This document shows positions 1 to 10,229 of a stretch of 64,000 nucleotides of DNA, piece by piece. The notes under the pieces are model-generated. The model saw nothing but the letters and a program-made list of their open reading frames with translations. It had not been told where the DNA came from and searched no databases. The stretch comes from Theropithecus gelada (Eukaryota > Chordata > Mammalia > Primates > Cercopithecidae). Positions within the stretch are counted from its first letter, which is position 1, and the number at the start of each line of letters is the position of its first letter. Location of the stretch: the NCBI RefSeq assembly GCF_003255815.1, contig NC_037673.1, positions 160,930,793 through 160,994,792 of the forward strand, given 5' to 3'. The translations under genes were made by a program, and so were the position numbers.

Positions 1-78
1 ACCATGGAATCCTGTTGTTCCCAATCAGATCCCAATTTTAGAATATGCAGTAGACATCCATGCAATAGAAGCTAAAGC

Positions 79-333
79 TCAAAATTGTTCAGGAGAAGCT
101 AAGATATGGTCTTTCATTTGATAAGAAATTGGAAGTAAAAAATCATAATAAACAGCTTCCAGTGAATGATCTCTAATGGAAGTATGCCATGCTCTTTTAT
201 TAACTGGCTTAGAATATTCTGATGGAAATACTATGTCAAAACAAATTTGAAAGCGATCCTGACCACAAGCAATCATATTAGGCACCTCTTGACTTTTACA
301 TACTCTACATAACTTGGTGAAAAAGGCAATCAT
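79..333 (-). other. Unassigned 84-codon open frame
   Basis: An ATG-initiated frame of 84 codons on the minus strand that does not coincide with any Alu, L1 or LTR that I recognise. It ends at a TGA, and the sequence after the stop stays AT-rich with no obvious poly(A). The predicted peptide has a mixed composition with several Trp, Cys and aromatic residues and no membrane segment. It could be a decayed retrocopy, an old transposon fragment or chance. I cannot name a family, and a frame of this length is expected by chance in 64 kb. Confidence 0.15.
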
Positions 334-599
334 TCCTCACAAAAGGGTTCAACTGTGTTCCCAATAGCAAGTAAAAATTACAAAAGTAATAAATTGTCAT
401 TTCAACTTAAAAGCTACTGATATTTGTGTGGACATTTTATTTTAGTTGAGAGTCTCTATTATATATGCTTTCAGTCCTTTTTAGCTTCTTGCAAATACAC
501 TAGTAATTTTCAGAACAAAAATGAAGTATTCCTTTTTCGTGTCCATTGCCACTAGGGTCAAATACAAATTCCCAAGATTCTAATGGTCTGTCTTCTGTC
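334..599. other. Low-copy AT-rich DNA, nothing identified
   Basis: No repeat, promoter or splice structure recognised. Confidence 0.4.
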
Positions 600-1000
600 T
601 ACCTCCCTAACTTCACTCTTATTTGATCTTTTGTTCTTTTCCCTGTAGCACTAACCTAATATCCCAGACTTGCAATCTCCCATAGTCCATCATGTTCATT
701 TTTTCCCCAGCTTTATTCTATGTAGCTCCAAAGAATACACCCATAGTGCTTAAACATACAGGGTTTCTAGTAGTGCTGTCTTCTCTGCCTGGAATGAAGC
801 CACTGTTGTTTGTCCCTCTGGAAAATTCTTTCTTGTGTTTCAAATCTGAGCTCAAGCCAACAGTGTCTCCTCTCTGAAGCTTTCTTTGACTTCCAGGTGG
901 GTTTAGCTGCTCCTACCTCCTACCTCCTTCTGTGACAATGTTTCCTACCATCTCTACTGGAGACCAGAGTGTTAAAGGTATTAGTGTCAAGATCAAAGGA
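600..1000 (+). repeat. L2 LINE 3' fragment
   Basis: Matches the L2 3' region in order: a 'tctgcctggaatg' block near 787, a 'ctcaagcc...gtctcctctctgaagc' block near 850, and a 'tttgacttccaggtgggttt' block near 887. The copy is heavily diverged, as expected of a pre-eutherian CR1/L2 relic. Ends are approximate. Confidence 0.65.
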
Positions 1001-1377
1001 ACCTGTAGTGCCCCTTGCTTCTGCACTGATCACAGCATCTGTAGAAAATATCTCCAGTTCTTGACATGGCTATTTTAGAGCAACCATTGATGAACTTGAA
1101 CATGTTCAGAGAAGAAAAGGATCTTAAAACCATAATATCATGTACTTCCATTCTTACAGTTATAAAGTGGGGTTATTAATATCTGAGGCTATTCTAAGAT
1201 TAAAATAAAATAACACATATTCTTTAAGTTGAAAAGTAAATTTTGATAAATATATTCCATACCAATTTACCAATTTTATTCTTCTTCTGTTTATTGGCCA
1301 ACCTCTTGAGAGAATAATAGACTCCCTGCTATGCATTCACTTCCTCTGATCATAAATAATAATATATTAAAAATATT
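1001..1377. other. Low-copy DNA between L2 and the TTCC tract
   Basis: AT-rich, with no recognisable gene or repeat. Confidence 0.4.
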
Positions 1378-1380
1378 TCC

Positions 1381-1487
1381 CTCCCTCCTGCCTTCCTTCC
1401 TTCCTTCCTTCCTTCCTTCCTTCCTTCCTTCCTTCCTTCCTTCCTTCCTTCCCTCCCTCCCTCCTTCCTTCCTTTCTTCCTTTTTTC
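1381..1487 (+). repeat. (TTCC)n polypyrimidine microsatellite
   Basis: A run of TTCC units, with TCCC and TTTC variants at the right edge, that passes directly into the T-rich end of the antisense Alu at about 1481-1770. On the minus strand it is a (GGAA)n expansion of that Alu's A-tail. It is a pure pyrimidine/purine tract about 100 bp long. Confidence 0.93.
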
Positions 1488-1770
1488 TTGATAAGATTTC
1501 TCTCTGGCTCCAAAGTTGGAGTTCAGTCATACCATCTCAGGTCACTGCAGCCCCAACCTCCTGAGCTCACCCTCCTCCCACCTCAGCCTCCCAAGTATCT
1601 GGGACTATAGGCACACACCACCATGCCTAGCTAATTTTTGTCCTTTTTGTAGACACAGAGTTTTGCCATGTTGCCCAGGCTGGTCTCAAACTCCTGAGTT
1701 CAAGTGATCTACATGCCTCGGCCTCCTAAAGTACTGGGATTGCAGGCATGAGCCACCCACCATGCCTGCC
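1481..1770 (-). mobile_element. AluJ, antisense
   Basis: Antisense Alu with both monomers, diverged throughout, with AluJ-like 'tcaaactcctgagttcaagtg' wording. The tail end runs into the TTCC microsatellite. A target duplication is not readable. Confidence 0.85.
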
Positions 1771-1962
1771 CCCAAAATACTATTTTCTACTATTTATATT
1801 TTTGTTATTTTATTTTTATTTCCATGATTAGGACACAAACTTCTTAATGTCAAGAACTTGTAAAAATATTTCCATGTCCTTTAATACCAACACATTAATA
1901 CAAGGCTTATAAGACACAGCCTTTGAAGGGCTATGAAAAAGAATGGAAGAAATGGAGTTTCT

Positions 1963-2261
1963 GTCCGGGCGCGTGGCTCAAGCCTGTAATCCCAGCACTT
2001 TGGGAGGCCGAGACGGGCGGATCACGAGGTCAGGAGATCGAGATTATCCTGGCTAACACGGTGAAACCCCGTCTCTACTAAAAAAAATAAAAATAAAAAA
2101 AACTAGCCGGGCGAGGTGGCGGGCACCTGTAGTCCCAGCTACTCGGGAGGCTGAGGCAGGAGAATGGCGTAAACCCAGGAGGCGGAGCTTGCAGTGAGCT
2201 GAGATCTGGCCAGTGCACTCCAGCCTGGGCGACAAAGCAAGACTCCTCTCAAAAAAAGAAA
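1963..2261 (+). mobile_element. Young AluYR-type insertion (Old World monkey)
   Basis: Full-length sense Alu bounded by a perfect 16-bp target-site duplication (1947-1962 and 2262-2277). It carries 'ggctcaagcctg', 'gagacgggcgg', 'actagccgggcgaggtgg', 'gcgtaaaccc' and 'gagatctggcc', a combination I associate with cercopithecid AluYR subfamilies and not with human AluY. Low divergence and the intact duplication show recent insertion. The 5' end has lost one G of the usual 'gcgcggtgg' (reads 'gcgcgtgg'). Confidence 0.9.
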
Positions 2262-2277
2262 AAGAAATGGAGTTTCT

Positions 2278-2674
2278 TCCACCAAGGGGGAAACAGTATT
2301 GTGTTCTTTCAAAGAGCTAAGGCTGTCATATACAAGATGATAACTTCATTCTGTGTAGCTCAAAAGAAAACTGTGGGTATCTGATTTCATATCAAGATTG
2401 GGAAGATACTGAAAATGTTAAAAAAGACATACAAATAGTGTGTTATCCCAATATCCAAATAACCTCTGCTAATTGAAATACGTAAATAATAATTCTGACA
2501 AATGATTAAAACATAAAAATAAGAAAGGCATAAACTAAAAATAAAAGCCAATCTTACCTTTTTAGAAACCATTATTTACAGATTTACAAAAAGGTATTAT
2601 ATATATAATCATACATGTATTATAAGGTACATCCTTAAAACATTTTACACTATTTTACACTAAAGGTATTTATT
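2278..2674. other. Low-copy AT-rich DNA
   Basis: Nothing recognisable between the AluYR and the LTR7B. Confidence 0.4.
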
Positions 2675-2981
2675 TGTCAGGCCTCTGAGCCCAAGCCAAG
2701 CCATCGCATCCCCTGTGACTTGCACATATATGCCCAGATGGCCTGAAGTAACTGAAGAATCACAAAAGAAGTACAAATGCCCTGCCCGCCTTAAGTGATG
2801 ACATTCCACCACAAAAGAGGTGAAAACGGCCTGGGTCTTTGCCTTAAGCGATGACATTACCTTGTGAGATTCTTTTTCCTGGCTCAAAAAGCTCCCCCAC
2901 TGAGCACCTTGTGACTCCCACTCGTGTCCACCAGAGAACAACCCCCCTTTGACTGTAATTTTCCTTTATCTACCCAAATCC

Positions 2982-2988
2982 TATAAAA
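2982..2988 (+). promoter_or_regulatory. TATA box of LTR7B
   Basis: 'tataaaa' at the expected place upstream of the 'gactctctttt'-like start region of LTR7. It is about 70 bp upstream of the LTR poly(A) signal, so any transcript would run rightward into 3.1-3.6 kb. Confidence 0.6.
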
Positions 2989-3053
2989 CGACCCCACTCT
3001 TATCTCCCTTCGCTGACTGTCTTTTCAGACTCAGCCTGCCTGCACCCAGGTGA

Positions 3054-3059
3054 AATAAA
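3054..3059 (+). terminator. LTR7B polyadenylation signal
   Basis: AATAAA in the conserved 'gtgaaataaacagccatg' block of LTR7, about 60 bp before the LTR end. Confidence 0.6.
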
Positions 3060-3148
3060 CAGCCATGTTGCTCACACAAAGCCTGTTTGGTGGTCTCTTC
3101 ACACGGACGTGCATGACAGTATTCTCCCTATTCCCTGATCTGAGCCGT

Positions 3149-3149
3149 G

Positions 3150-3182
<33 letters not shown>

Positions 3183-3245
3183 CACACACACACAAATATA
3201 TAATATGCATTTACATACACACATAGAGACACACACATATATAGA
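3149..3245 (+). repeat. (CA)n/(TA)n alternating purine-pyrimidine tract
   Basis: CA units, then TA units, then CA again with interruptions, leading up to the THE1-type LTR. Left partner of the (TG)n tract at 3611-3644. Confidence 0.9.
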
Positions 3246-3248
3246 TAT

Positions 3249-3609
3249 TGATATAGTTTGGCCTTGCGTTTCCACCCAAATCTCATCTTGAATTGTAATC
3301 CCATAATCCCCATGTGTCGTGAGAGGAACCCGGTAGGAGGTAATTGAATCACGGGGGTGGTTTCCCTCATGCAGTTCTAGTGATAGTGAGTGAATTCTCA
3401 TAAGATCCGATGGTTTTATAAACACCTGCCATTTCCCCTGCTGGCACTTCTCTCTCTTGCCACCCTGTGAAGAGGTGCCTTCCACCACGATTGTAAGTTT
3501 CCTGAGGCTTCCCCAGCCATGTGGAACTGTGAGTCAATTAAACCTCTTTTCTTTATAAATTACCCAATCTTGGGTATTTCTTCATACCAGGATGAGAATG
3601 GACTAATAC

Positions 3610-3610
<1 letters not shown>
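3249..3610 (+). mobile_element. THE1/MST-type MaLR solo LTR
   Basis: Begins 'tgatatagtttggcc' and ends 'gactaataca'. It contains 'cacccaaatctcatcttgaa', 'ggaggtaattgaatcacggg', 'gatggttttataaa' and 'tcaattaaacctctttt', all diagnostic of THE1/MST LTRs. Being flanked by simple repeats, its 5-bp duplication is not readable. Confidence 0.9.

Positions 3611-3644
<34 letters not shown>
3611..3644 (+). repeat. (TG)n microsatellite
   Basis: About 15 uninterrupted TG units immediately after the MaLR LTR. It is complementary to the (CA)n tract on the other side of the LTR. Confidence 0.95.
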
Positions 3645-3645
<1 letters not shown>

Positions 3646-3979
3646 TCAGTTCTGGTTCCTTACTGATGGGCATTAAATTATTGAGTTTATTCATTAACAT
3701 AAACAGTTTTGTCATGAGCAGTCTTGTACATGGATACTTTGACGTATCTTGGAGATCTTTTCTAAAGATTTAATGTTAAAAGGAAACCAAAGAAATGGAC
3801 TTCCATGTGGATTAGCAATTTTTTCATTTATGTGACTTTTCAGATATTTTTCTTGAAGATATTTCAGCATTGATGTCAGGCTAGACTGAATGATCTCTAT
3901 GTTCTTTTCTTTATTCTAATATAATAATTATCACATGAATCAATACTTCTAAGATTTAGCTATATTATTGCCATAATGT
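3645..3979. other. Low-copy DNA
   Basis: No recognised feature. Confidence 0.4.
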
Positions 3980-4109
3980 GAAGAGCTTTTAGAAAGCAAT
4001 ATTGCCCAGGTCCCAGACTGATGAATTAAACCAGCATCTCCAGATATGTGGATCAGTCTCTTTAGAAGTTCCTAGGTTATTCTAATCCCCAGTTTTGAGA
4101 ATTACTGAC
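3980..4109 (+). mobile_element. MER20-like hAT-Charlie fragment
   Basis: Contains 'gcccaggtcccagactgatg', 'cctaggttattctaatcccc' and a terminal 'gttttgagaattactgac', resembling the body and 3' terminus of MER20. The 5' terminal repeat is missing or decayed. Confidence 0.5.
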
Positions 4110-4899
4110 AGAAAGGCCAAGTTATTAACATTATTTATCAAAATATTTTTCTAATGGCAGCAGCAAAGGTATAAGAGCTTTGAGGAAGTGATTTTCTTCT
4201 CTTCTAGCAAGATATGGGTGCAGAGGGTATGACAGTAATTTAAAGTGCAGAAATAAACTAGAAAGAACTTTAGGCAATGCCAGCACAGGTCTTTGGTAAA
4301 TGCTGGGCAGTTTTTCAGAGCATAACCTCCTTTCCTTTTTCCTCTCTGAGCATGCTTTACACAGAGGAGACAAGGGCCCATATGTGCCTTTTCTCATTGT
4401 TATTCATTGGTCCAAGGAAGCTGCGATGGGCATCTGAGTTTATTTAATCATTGGTTCTCTACAAGAAGGTTAGGAATCATCTCTGTGTATCAGAACTGAT
4501 ATGTTACAACGTCCATCAGAAGAGATTAGTAGGTTTCTGTCAGGGTGTACGCTGCAGGGTAGAATGAAACGTGAAGCTGGGTTAAGTAATTGGGTTCTTG
4601 TTCAATAAAAGTGCTTGTTTGTGCTGTGTAATGAAAGATCTTTGGTGCATTGGATGTCTGAATCCAAATACCCTTCGGATTTTCTGATGGATAAAGAGAT
4701 AATGGTGAAAGGGATTTAATTTAGAACTATTGAAAAACTTTAAAAAGATTAGAAAAATTGGTAAATGCACTTTCTTTTTTAAAATCCAGATTCTTTGTTA
4801 CTTATCAAGAGCTGTTATATTTTTTTAAATTGACAATAAAACTTTTTTGTTGGTTTTGTTTTTGTTGCTTTTTTTTTTTTTTTCTTTTTTGGTCTGTTT
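4110..4899. other. Low-copy DNA with poly(T) at about 4870-4885
   Basis: AT-rich with no gene signal. The T-run at 4870-4885 could be the tail of an antisense retrocopy, but I see no element to its right. Confidence 0.3.
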
Positions 4900-5462
4900 G
4901 CCATCATTAACTGACCTTTAAGACTCAGGTTATGAAGAAAATAATGGAGAAGCTGTTATCTCCTAGCCCATGTACCCTAACCGAATTTAGGCAGTGTTAT
5001 CGCCTTTGGGCCTCATTGGAGTGTCACATCTAAGCTGTGGGCAGAGCATTGGTGAATGGAACAAACTGCATGTCTTGCTTCAAGTGATGCTTTTTTCCCC
5101 ATTAAGTCAATACTCTAGTGCATCTAAGCTTCTGTTAAAAAAAAATCAACATTTAAACCAGCTTTTTTCTTTAAGAGCACACCAAAAACATTTCTAATCC
5201 AGAAAATTGATGTGACAATCAGAATGGTATGCATGTGCAGTGGTGGGTAGAATTTGATGAAATATATTAATATCAGCAGTAAAATCATTCATGTGTAGCA
5301 TTGTCTCAGCTAATTTTAAGCAAAAATTATTGGAATCTATTTACTTTATTCAGGATAAAATTTTGTTAGAAAATGAAAAATAAAGCCTTTTCTTTTCCTT
5401 CACCTCATATTATTAACACCTGATTAAATAAAAGGCTTTATTTGGGGAAAAAAAAAAAAAAA
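4900..5462 (+). pseudogene. Possible retrocopy 3' end (AATAAA plus A15)
   Basis: AATAAA at 5427-5432 is followed 15 bp later by a 15-A run at 5448-5462, the spacing of a reverse-transcribed poly(A) mRNA or LINE. Upstream sequence has no Alu or L1 signature and resembles an AT-rich 3' UTR. The parent is not identified, the 5' limit is arbitrary and I could not match a target duplication, so this is only a candidate. Confidence 0.22.
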
Positions 5463-6685
5463 GTCATGGATTTTACAACTTCAAGGGAGCAGTGAAGGGA
5501 ACCCACAACATGTAGGGGGTATACAAAACAAGCCATTGACTGAGCAGCATCTGTATTCAAACTCCTTGCAATTGCACCACATAGGACTTTCAGTGGGTTT
5601 TGATCTCCAGTGCAAATCATATACTTCTTTGCCCACTCAGCCTCTTTATCGCATCTTGCACACCATACTCTATAACCCTTCCTTTACTGGGTAATCTACT
5701 TTTCCACACTTCATCTACCTCTGCTCTTCTGGGTTTCTCTTTCCTTCCCTCCCTTTTCTCCTCTGATATTATAAAACACACTAAGGCCAATATGGGAGTC
5801 AGGAGTCAGAGTTCTAACAAATAGTTGTCTAGCAAGCCACGTGAAACAGCAGAGCTAGGAAGTAAGAACACGGGGTTGAAGCAAAAGTTCAAGTTGAAAA
5901 TTTGTGCGTGAAGTCTCGGCAGCTCTGAAGCACGTCAGAGATACGTTTCCTCTGAGCAGTGGGTCAAAGGCACAGATGGTCCATTGCAGTGCTGAGGATG
6001 GGAGTGTCTTCTGATGAAAAACATCGAGGCTCCCAGCCCTGGGGGTCAGATAAGGGACTGAATTAACAATACCTTTAAAAAGAGATGAGTGCCCGCTTGT
6101 GAGTGACCCTCCTTTTCAAAACAAAATTCCGGAGCTGGACTTCCCATTTATCTCTAAATGAGGAGGGACACCTCCATTTTTCCTGACTGACTCTAGACTT
6201 CATTTTGGAACTGACAAGTTTAAACAAGATGAGAATCAGATTGCCTCGGCCTATCTCATAATTCCAGCACCAGCTGACAATGTAATTAATGTTGCTGTAA
6301 GAGAAAGAAAAAGTCTTCTTGATGAGAACTTTCTTCCTCTCTGTCTTTTACAAGCAAATACTTGAGAGGGTAACTGGCCTTTTTGATACATTACTGGGGA
6401 AGTTTCCCATAAATATATTCATGATTTTTTTGTACGTTAATTTGTCTTTTTATCTTTTTATGGTGCACCATAAATAGATAATTGATAACATGATTGATAA
6501 TTACCATACAGTGAAAAATAAAAGTAGCATCCAATGTAAAAAAAAAAAAAAAAAGAAACAAGAAAAACAACACACACACATCATTTATTCAGTGGGTTTT
6601 CCCTATCATCTATAGTTTTCTTTAGGTGTTCATTCTCTGAATATGTTTCTTTGGGGAAAAAAAAAAAAAAAGCTACAAGAAAGTG
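5463..6685. other. Low-copy DNA with two A-runs
   Basis: Non-repetitive apart from A-runs at about 6538-6554 (again preceded by an AATAAA at about 6517) and about 6658-6671. No coding structure seen. Confidence 0.35.
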
Positions 6686-6689
6686 CTAG

Positions 6690-7169
6690 TGTAGCAGGAT
6701 GGGCCACAGACAGAACCTCTCAGACACCAAGTTGTAGAAGGAAGGGCTTTATTCATCTGGGAGCATCAGCAAACTACCGTCTTAAAATCCGAGCTCCCCA
6801 AGCGCACAATTTCCATCCCTTTTAAGGGCTCACAACACTAAAGATTTCACATGAAAGGGTCATGATTGATTGAGCAATCTAGGGGGTACGTGACGAGGTT
6901 TCATGCACTGGTAGTCAGAGTGAAACAGAACAGGGCAGGGAGTTTCACGGTGTTCTTCTATACAATGTCTGGAATCTATGGATAACATCGGTTTCTAAGC
7001 CATGAGTTGATTTTTAACTACTAGGTTCAGGCCAGGCAGGCCCAGGCCTGGTTTCAGGCCTGGCGCTGGGCTGCCTATCTTTGGTTTCACATCCTTGTTT
7101 TTTCTTAAAACAAGTACTGAGTATAAAACAATATAAAACAATAAGAGAGAGGGTCTCTCTCTTCCTTCA
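6690..7169 (-). mobile_element. LTR2-like ERV1 solo LTR, copy 1
   Basis: 480-bp antisense LTR, 'tgtagcagga' at its left end and 'cttccttca' at its right. The 4-bp target duplication 'ctag' (6686-6689, 7170-7173) is exact, as for class I ERVs. On the minus strand the poly(A) signal lies at 6748-6753. 'cccttttaagggctcacaac' and 'atacaatgtctggaatctat' are shared with the copy at 56129-56593. Assignment to the LTR2 (HERV-E/Harlequin) group is from memory. Confidence 0.75.
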
Positions 7170-7214
7170 CTAGAGCTATACCAATAGCTATTTGGCCTCT
7201 ATTATAACAAGTTA

Positions 7215-7512
7215 TGGCTGGGCATGGTGGCTCACACTGTAACCCCAGCACTCTGGGAGGCCGAGGTGGGCAGATCACCTGAGATCAGGAGTTCGAAACC
7301 AGCCTGGTCAACATGAGAAAACCTCGTGTCTACTAAAAATCCAAAAACTAGCCGGGCATGGTGGCAAGCACCTGTAATCCCAGCTACTTGGGAAGCTGAG
7401 GCAGGAGAAGTGCTTGAACCCAGGATGTGGTGGTTGCAGTGCCAAAATTGTACCACTGCCCTCTAGACTGGGCAATAGAGAGATAGAGTGAGACTGTGTC
7501 TCAGAAAAACAA
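7215..7512 (+). mobile_element. AluS
   Basis: Full-length sense Alu with a 9-bp direct repeat 'aacaagtta' at 7207-7214 (extending to the Alu edge) and 7513-7521. Diverged, with a rearranged right-monomer 'gtgccaaaattgtaccactg'. Confidence 0.88.
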
Positions 7513-7712
7513 AACAAGTTACCCTGAGTTCAAAGTTTCATTTCATCTTAATTAGAATATTGAAATTATCTTTCAAGATCATTCTTACAAATTTCAGTGG
7601 ACTTCTTACCTTCTCCTGCTGGCCAGGTATCTTGCTCAGTATTCTTATATTACTTTTTTATTTACCCAATCAATTATGAATGTCTTATTTTGGCATTCAA
7701 GAGTGTCCTTAG

Positions 7713-8014
7713 TGGCCAGGCATGGTGGCTTATGCCTGTCATCCCAGCACTTTGGAAGGTCAAGGTGGGTAGATCACCTGAGGTCAGGAGTTCAAGACCA
7801 GTGTGGTCAAGATGGCAAAACCCCATCTCTACTAAAAGTAAAAAATTAGCCCAGCATGGTGGCAGGTGCCTGTAATCCCAGCTACTTGGGAAGTTGAGAC
7901 AGGAGAATCACTTGAACCCGGGAGGTGTAGGTTACAGTGAGCCGAGATTGCGCCACTGCACTCCAGCCTGGGCAACAATAGCAAGACTTCTCAAAAAAAA
8001 CAAAAAAAAAGGAT
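7713..8014 (+). mobile_element. AluS
   Basis: Full-length sense Alu with target duplication 'tgtccttag' (7704-7712, 8015-8023). It is about 190 bp from the preceding Alu in the same orientation. Confidence 0.9.
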
Positions 8015-8179
8015 TGTCCTTAGCTAGACCCAATATTTGAGTATTTAATTTTCTTTCTTGACCCTTACATGCTTCAATCTCTACTCTCTAATTAAATTAT
8101 GTACATTAGAGTATTCAAGGCCTCACTCATGATGTTCAGTCAACATGGATTGCTTTTGTGATTAACAGATTTACTACAG

Positions 8180-8260
8180 TTCTACTCATTTATCAAGACT
8201 TAGTTTAAATGACATTTCATCCATTTTTTTTCTCATTTATACTCTACCCATTGTTCCCTA
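8180..8260 (+). repeat. Probable L2 remnant
   Basis: 'atcaagacttagtttaaatgacatttc' is a diverged version of the L2 3' block; long flanks do not align by eye. Confidence 0.35.
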
Positions 8261-8372
8261 CTCATTACCAACTACCAGCATAGAGACACCATCATAATTA
8301 ATTGCTAATTTTTTCTGTTTGTTCCTGTGTCACTGAAAATGCACAACACCTTATAACATATTTATTCAAATG

Positions 8373-9091
8373 TGTAACCACCCAATGGGTTCACCTTGCC
8401 CACTGCCTAGACAGAGCCAATTTATCAAGACAGGGAAATTGCAATAGAGAAAGAGTAATTCACACAGAGCTGGCTGTGTAGGAGACTAGAGTTTTATTAT
8501 TACTCAAATCCGTCTCCAGAGCGTTTGGGGATGAGAGTTTTTAAGGTAATTTGGCAGGTAGAAACTTGGTTGGAGATGGAATCCTAGTAGTGTCAAAGTG
8601 AGTTTTTCTTGCTGTTTTCTGTTCCTGGGTGGAATCATAGAACCTGTTGAGCCAGATTAGCCATCTGGTGGTGTCAGCTGGTGCACTGGAATGCAGGGTC
8701 TGCAAAATATCTCAAGCACTGATCTTAGTTATTACAACAGTGATGTTACTCCCAAGAGTAATTTGGGGAGACTCAGACGCTTGCAGCCAGAAGCTGCATG
8801 GCCCCTAAACTGTAATTTCTAATCTTGTAGCTAAATTGTTAGTCCTTCAAAGGCACACTGACCCCCATGCAAGAAGGGTTCTTTTTTTTTTTTTTTTTTT
8901 TGGGAAAGGGCTATGATCAGTTTTGTTTCAGAGTCAAACCGTAAACTAAATTCCTTCCCAAGGTTAGTTTGGCCTACACCCAGGAATGAATAAGGACAGC
9001 TTAAAGTTTAGAAGCAAGATGGAGTTGATTAGGTCTGATCTCTTTCACTGTCATAATTTTCTCAATTATAATTTTTGCAAAGGCGGTTTCA
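8373..9091 (-). mobile_element. 719-bp ERV solo LTR, family unassigned
   Basis: Begins 'tgtaaccacccaatgggttc' and ends 'aaggcggtttca', with TG/CA termini and an exact 4-bp duplication 'aatg' (8369-8372, 9092-9095), which suggests a class I ERV. Read on the minus strand it starts 'tgaaaccgcc' and contains an internal A-run (T-run at about 8882-8900). I recognise it as a dispersed primate LTR but cannot name it safely. Orientation is inferred from the 'gagttttattatt' near the left end, an inverted poly(A) signal. Confidence 0.75.
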
Positions 9092-10229
9092 AATGCGTAT
9101 CTGTCAAGAACCATGTTATAGGATCAGTCTCTTTTGGCTCCTGATATGCTCACTACTGTAAATAACTCTGTAGATTTATTAAACCCTTTAAATACTTATT
9201 GTAGAGAATACAAATAAATAAAGTGTTTTTTCTTACATTTATTTTTTAAAGGGCCTGGTTAGATTATTGGAAAAAAAACATTTTATTGAGAATATATTCA
9301 ATGCTTTCTATAGATGAACTTACATTCTGTCATGAAGGAAAAACATTTATTTTCAAAGACAGAACATTTTCAGATTTTTGCTAATAATAATGGGAAATAC
9401 TTTAACTTCCTATTTTTTAGTCAGAAGTGGAACAGTATTGTTTATCATGCATTGATTTGTTGTCTTTGAACTTACAAAGGTGGTTTGGCTACTTACAGTC
9501 AGTGTAAGATGTTATATATGTGCAGCGTTGCAGATGAGGCCCCTTAGAATAACGCTGTTGGGAACTCTTAGGTGGCAAAAGGGACATTTCATAGAGGTAA
9601 TCATGGCTATAAAAGAAGAATGAATTGGAAATATATAAGATGGCTTTAAATGTACACTTTGTTCCAGCACAGCCGAGGTCATACCATTCTCTATAGAAAT
9701 CTATATAGAATCAAGTTCCAAAATTCTTATTCTGTGATGACAATTATACTTTGAAATGATTTCTATTTATAACAGGAATCAGTATTTGATCTAATGAATC
9801 CTAAGTATGCTAGAACGATTTAAACATTTGGAAGTTGAAAAACAGAGGGGTATGACAGACATGTAATCACTCTTTCAGCTTTAGTTTGTATGTAATGCAG
9901 TTAAAGCTTATTATGAGTTTATTATAAATAATAATTTTCTTGTGTTATAACTAAAAGAATACACAACTGATTATTTCTTTAGAATATAAAGTTAAAATAA
10001 TTAACAAAATTGTCTTAGTACATTTATTCTGTATACAATTCAGAACAACACAGAATCCACTGGCATGGAATGAAGATGTTTTATGATCCATATCATATTG
10101 CTGCAAAATAATTATTTAATGCTATCTAATCTTCCATCAAAAGCACATTTGTTATTTTTATTTATTGAAATATCTTTAATAGATTTTATTATATTATAAA
10201 ATCATATTAATAAAATAATATTAATATTA
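9092..10229. other. Low-copy AT-rich DNA
   Basis: No gene or clear repeat identified. Confidence 0.4.

Larger units (their letters stand above)
2675..3118 (+). mobile_element. Solo LTR7B (HERV-H LTR)
   Basis: About 444 bp from 'tgtcaggcctctgagcccaa' to 'cacggacgtgcatgaca', the characteristic start and end of LTR7. The middle block ('ctggctcaaaaagctccccc', 'gagaacaacccccctttgac') is of the LTR7B type. It has a TATA box at 2982-2988 and AATAAA at 3054-3059. Flanking 5-mers (2670-2674 'ttatt', 3119-3123 'gtatt') differ at one base, consistent with an old target duplication. No internal HERV-H sequence flanks it, so it is a recombined solo LTR. Confidence 0.92.

Noticed and set aside
1291..1564. 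Lys/Arg/Glu- and Pro/Ser/Leu-rich frames
   Set aside because: Translations of the (TTCC)n microsatellite on both strands.
3099..3488. 129-codon frame across the CA tract and the MaLR LTR
   Set aside because: Composition is driven by (CA)n and by LTR sequence; it is an artefact.
6643..6825. 60-codon frame across an A-run into the LTR
   Set aside because: It starts in low-copy DNA and runs into the antisense LTR2-like sequence; no coding support.
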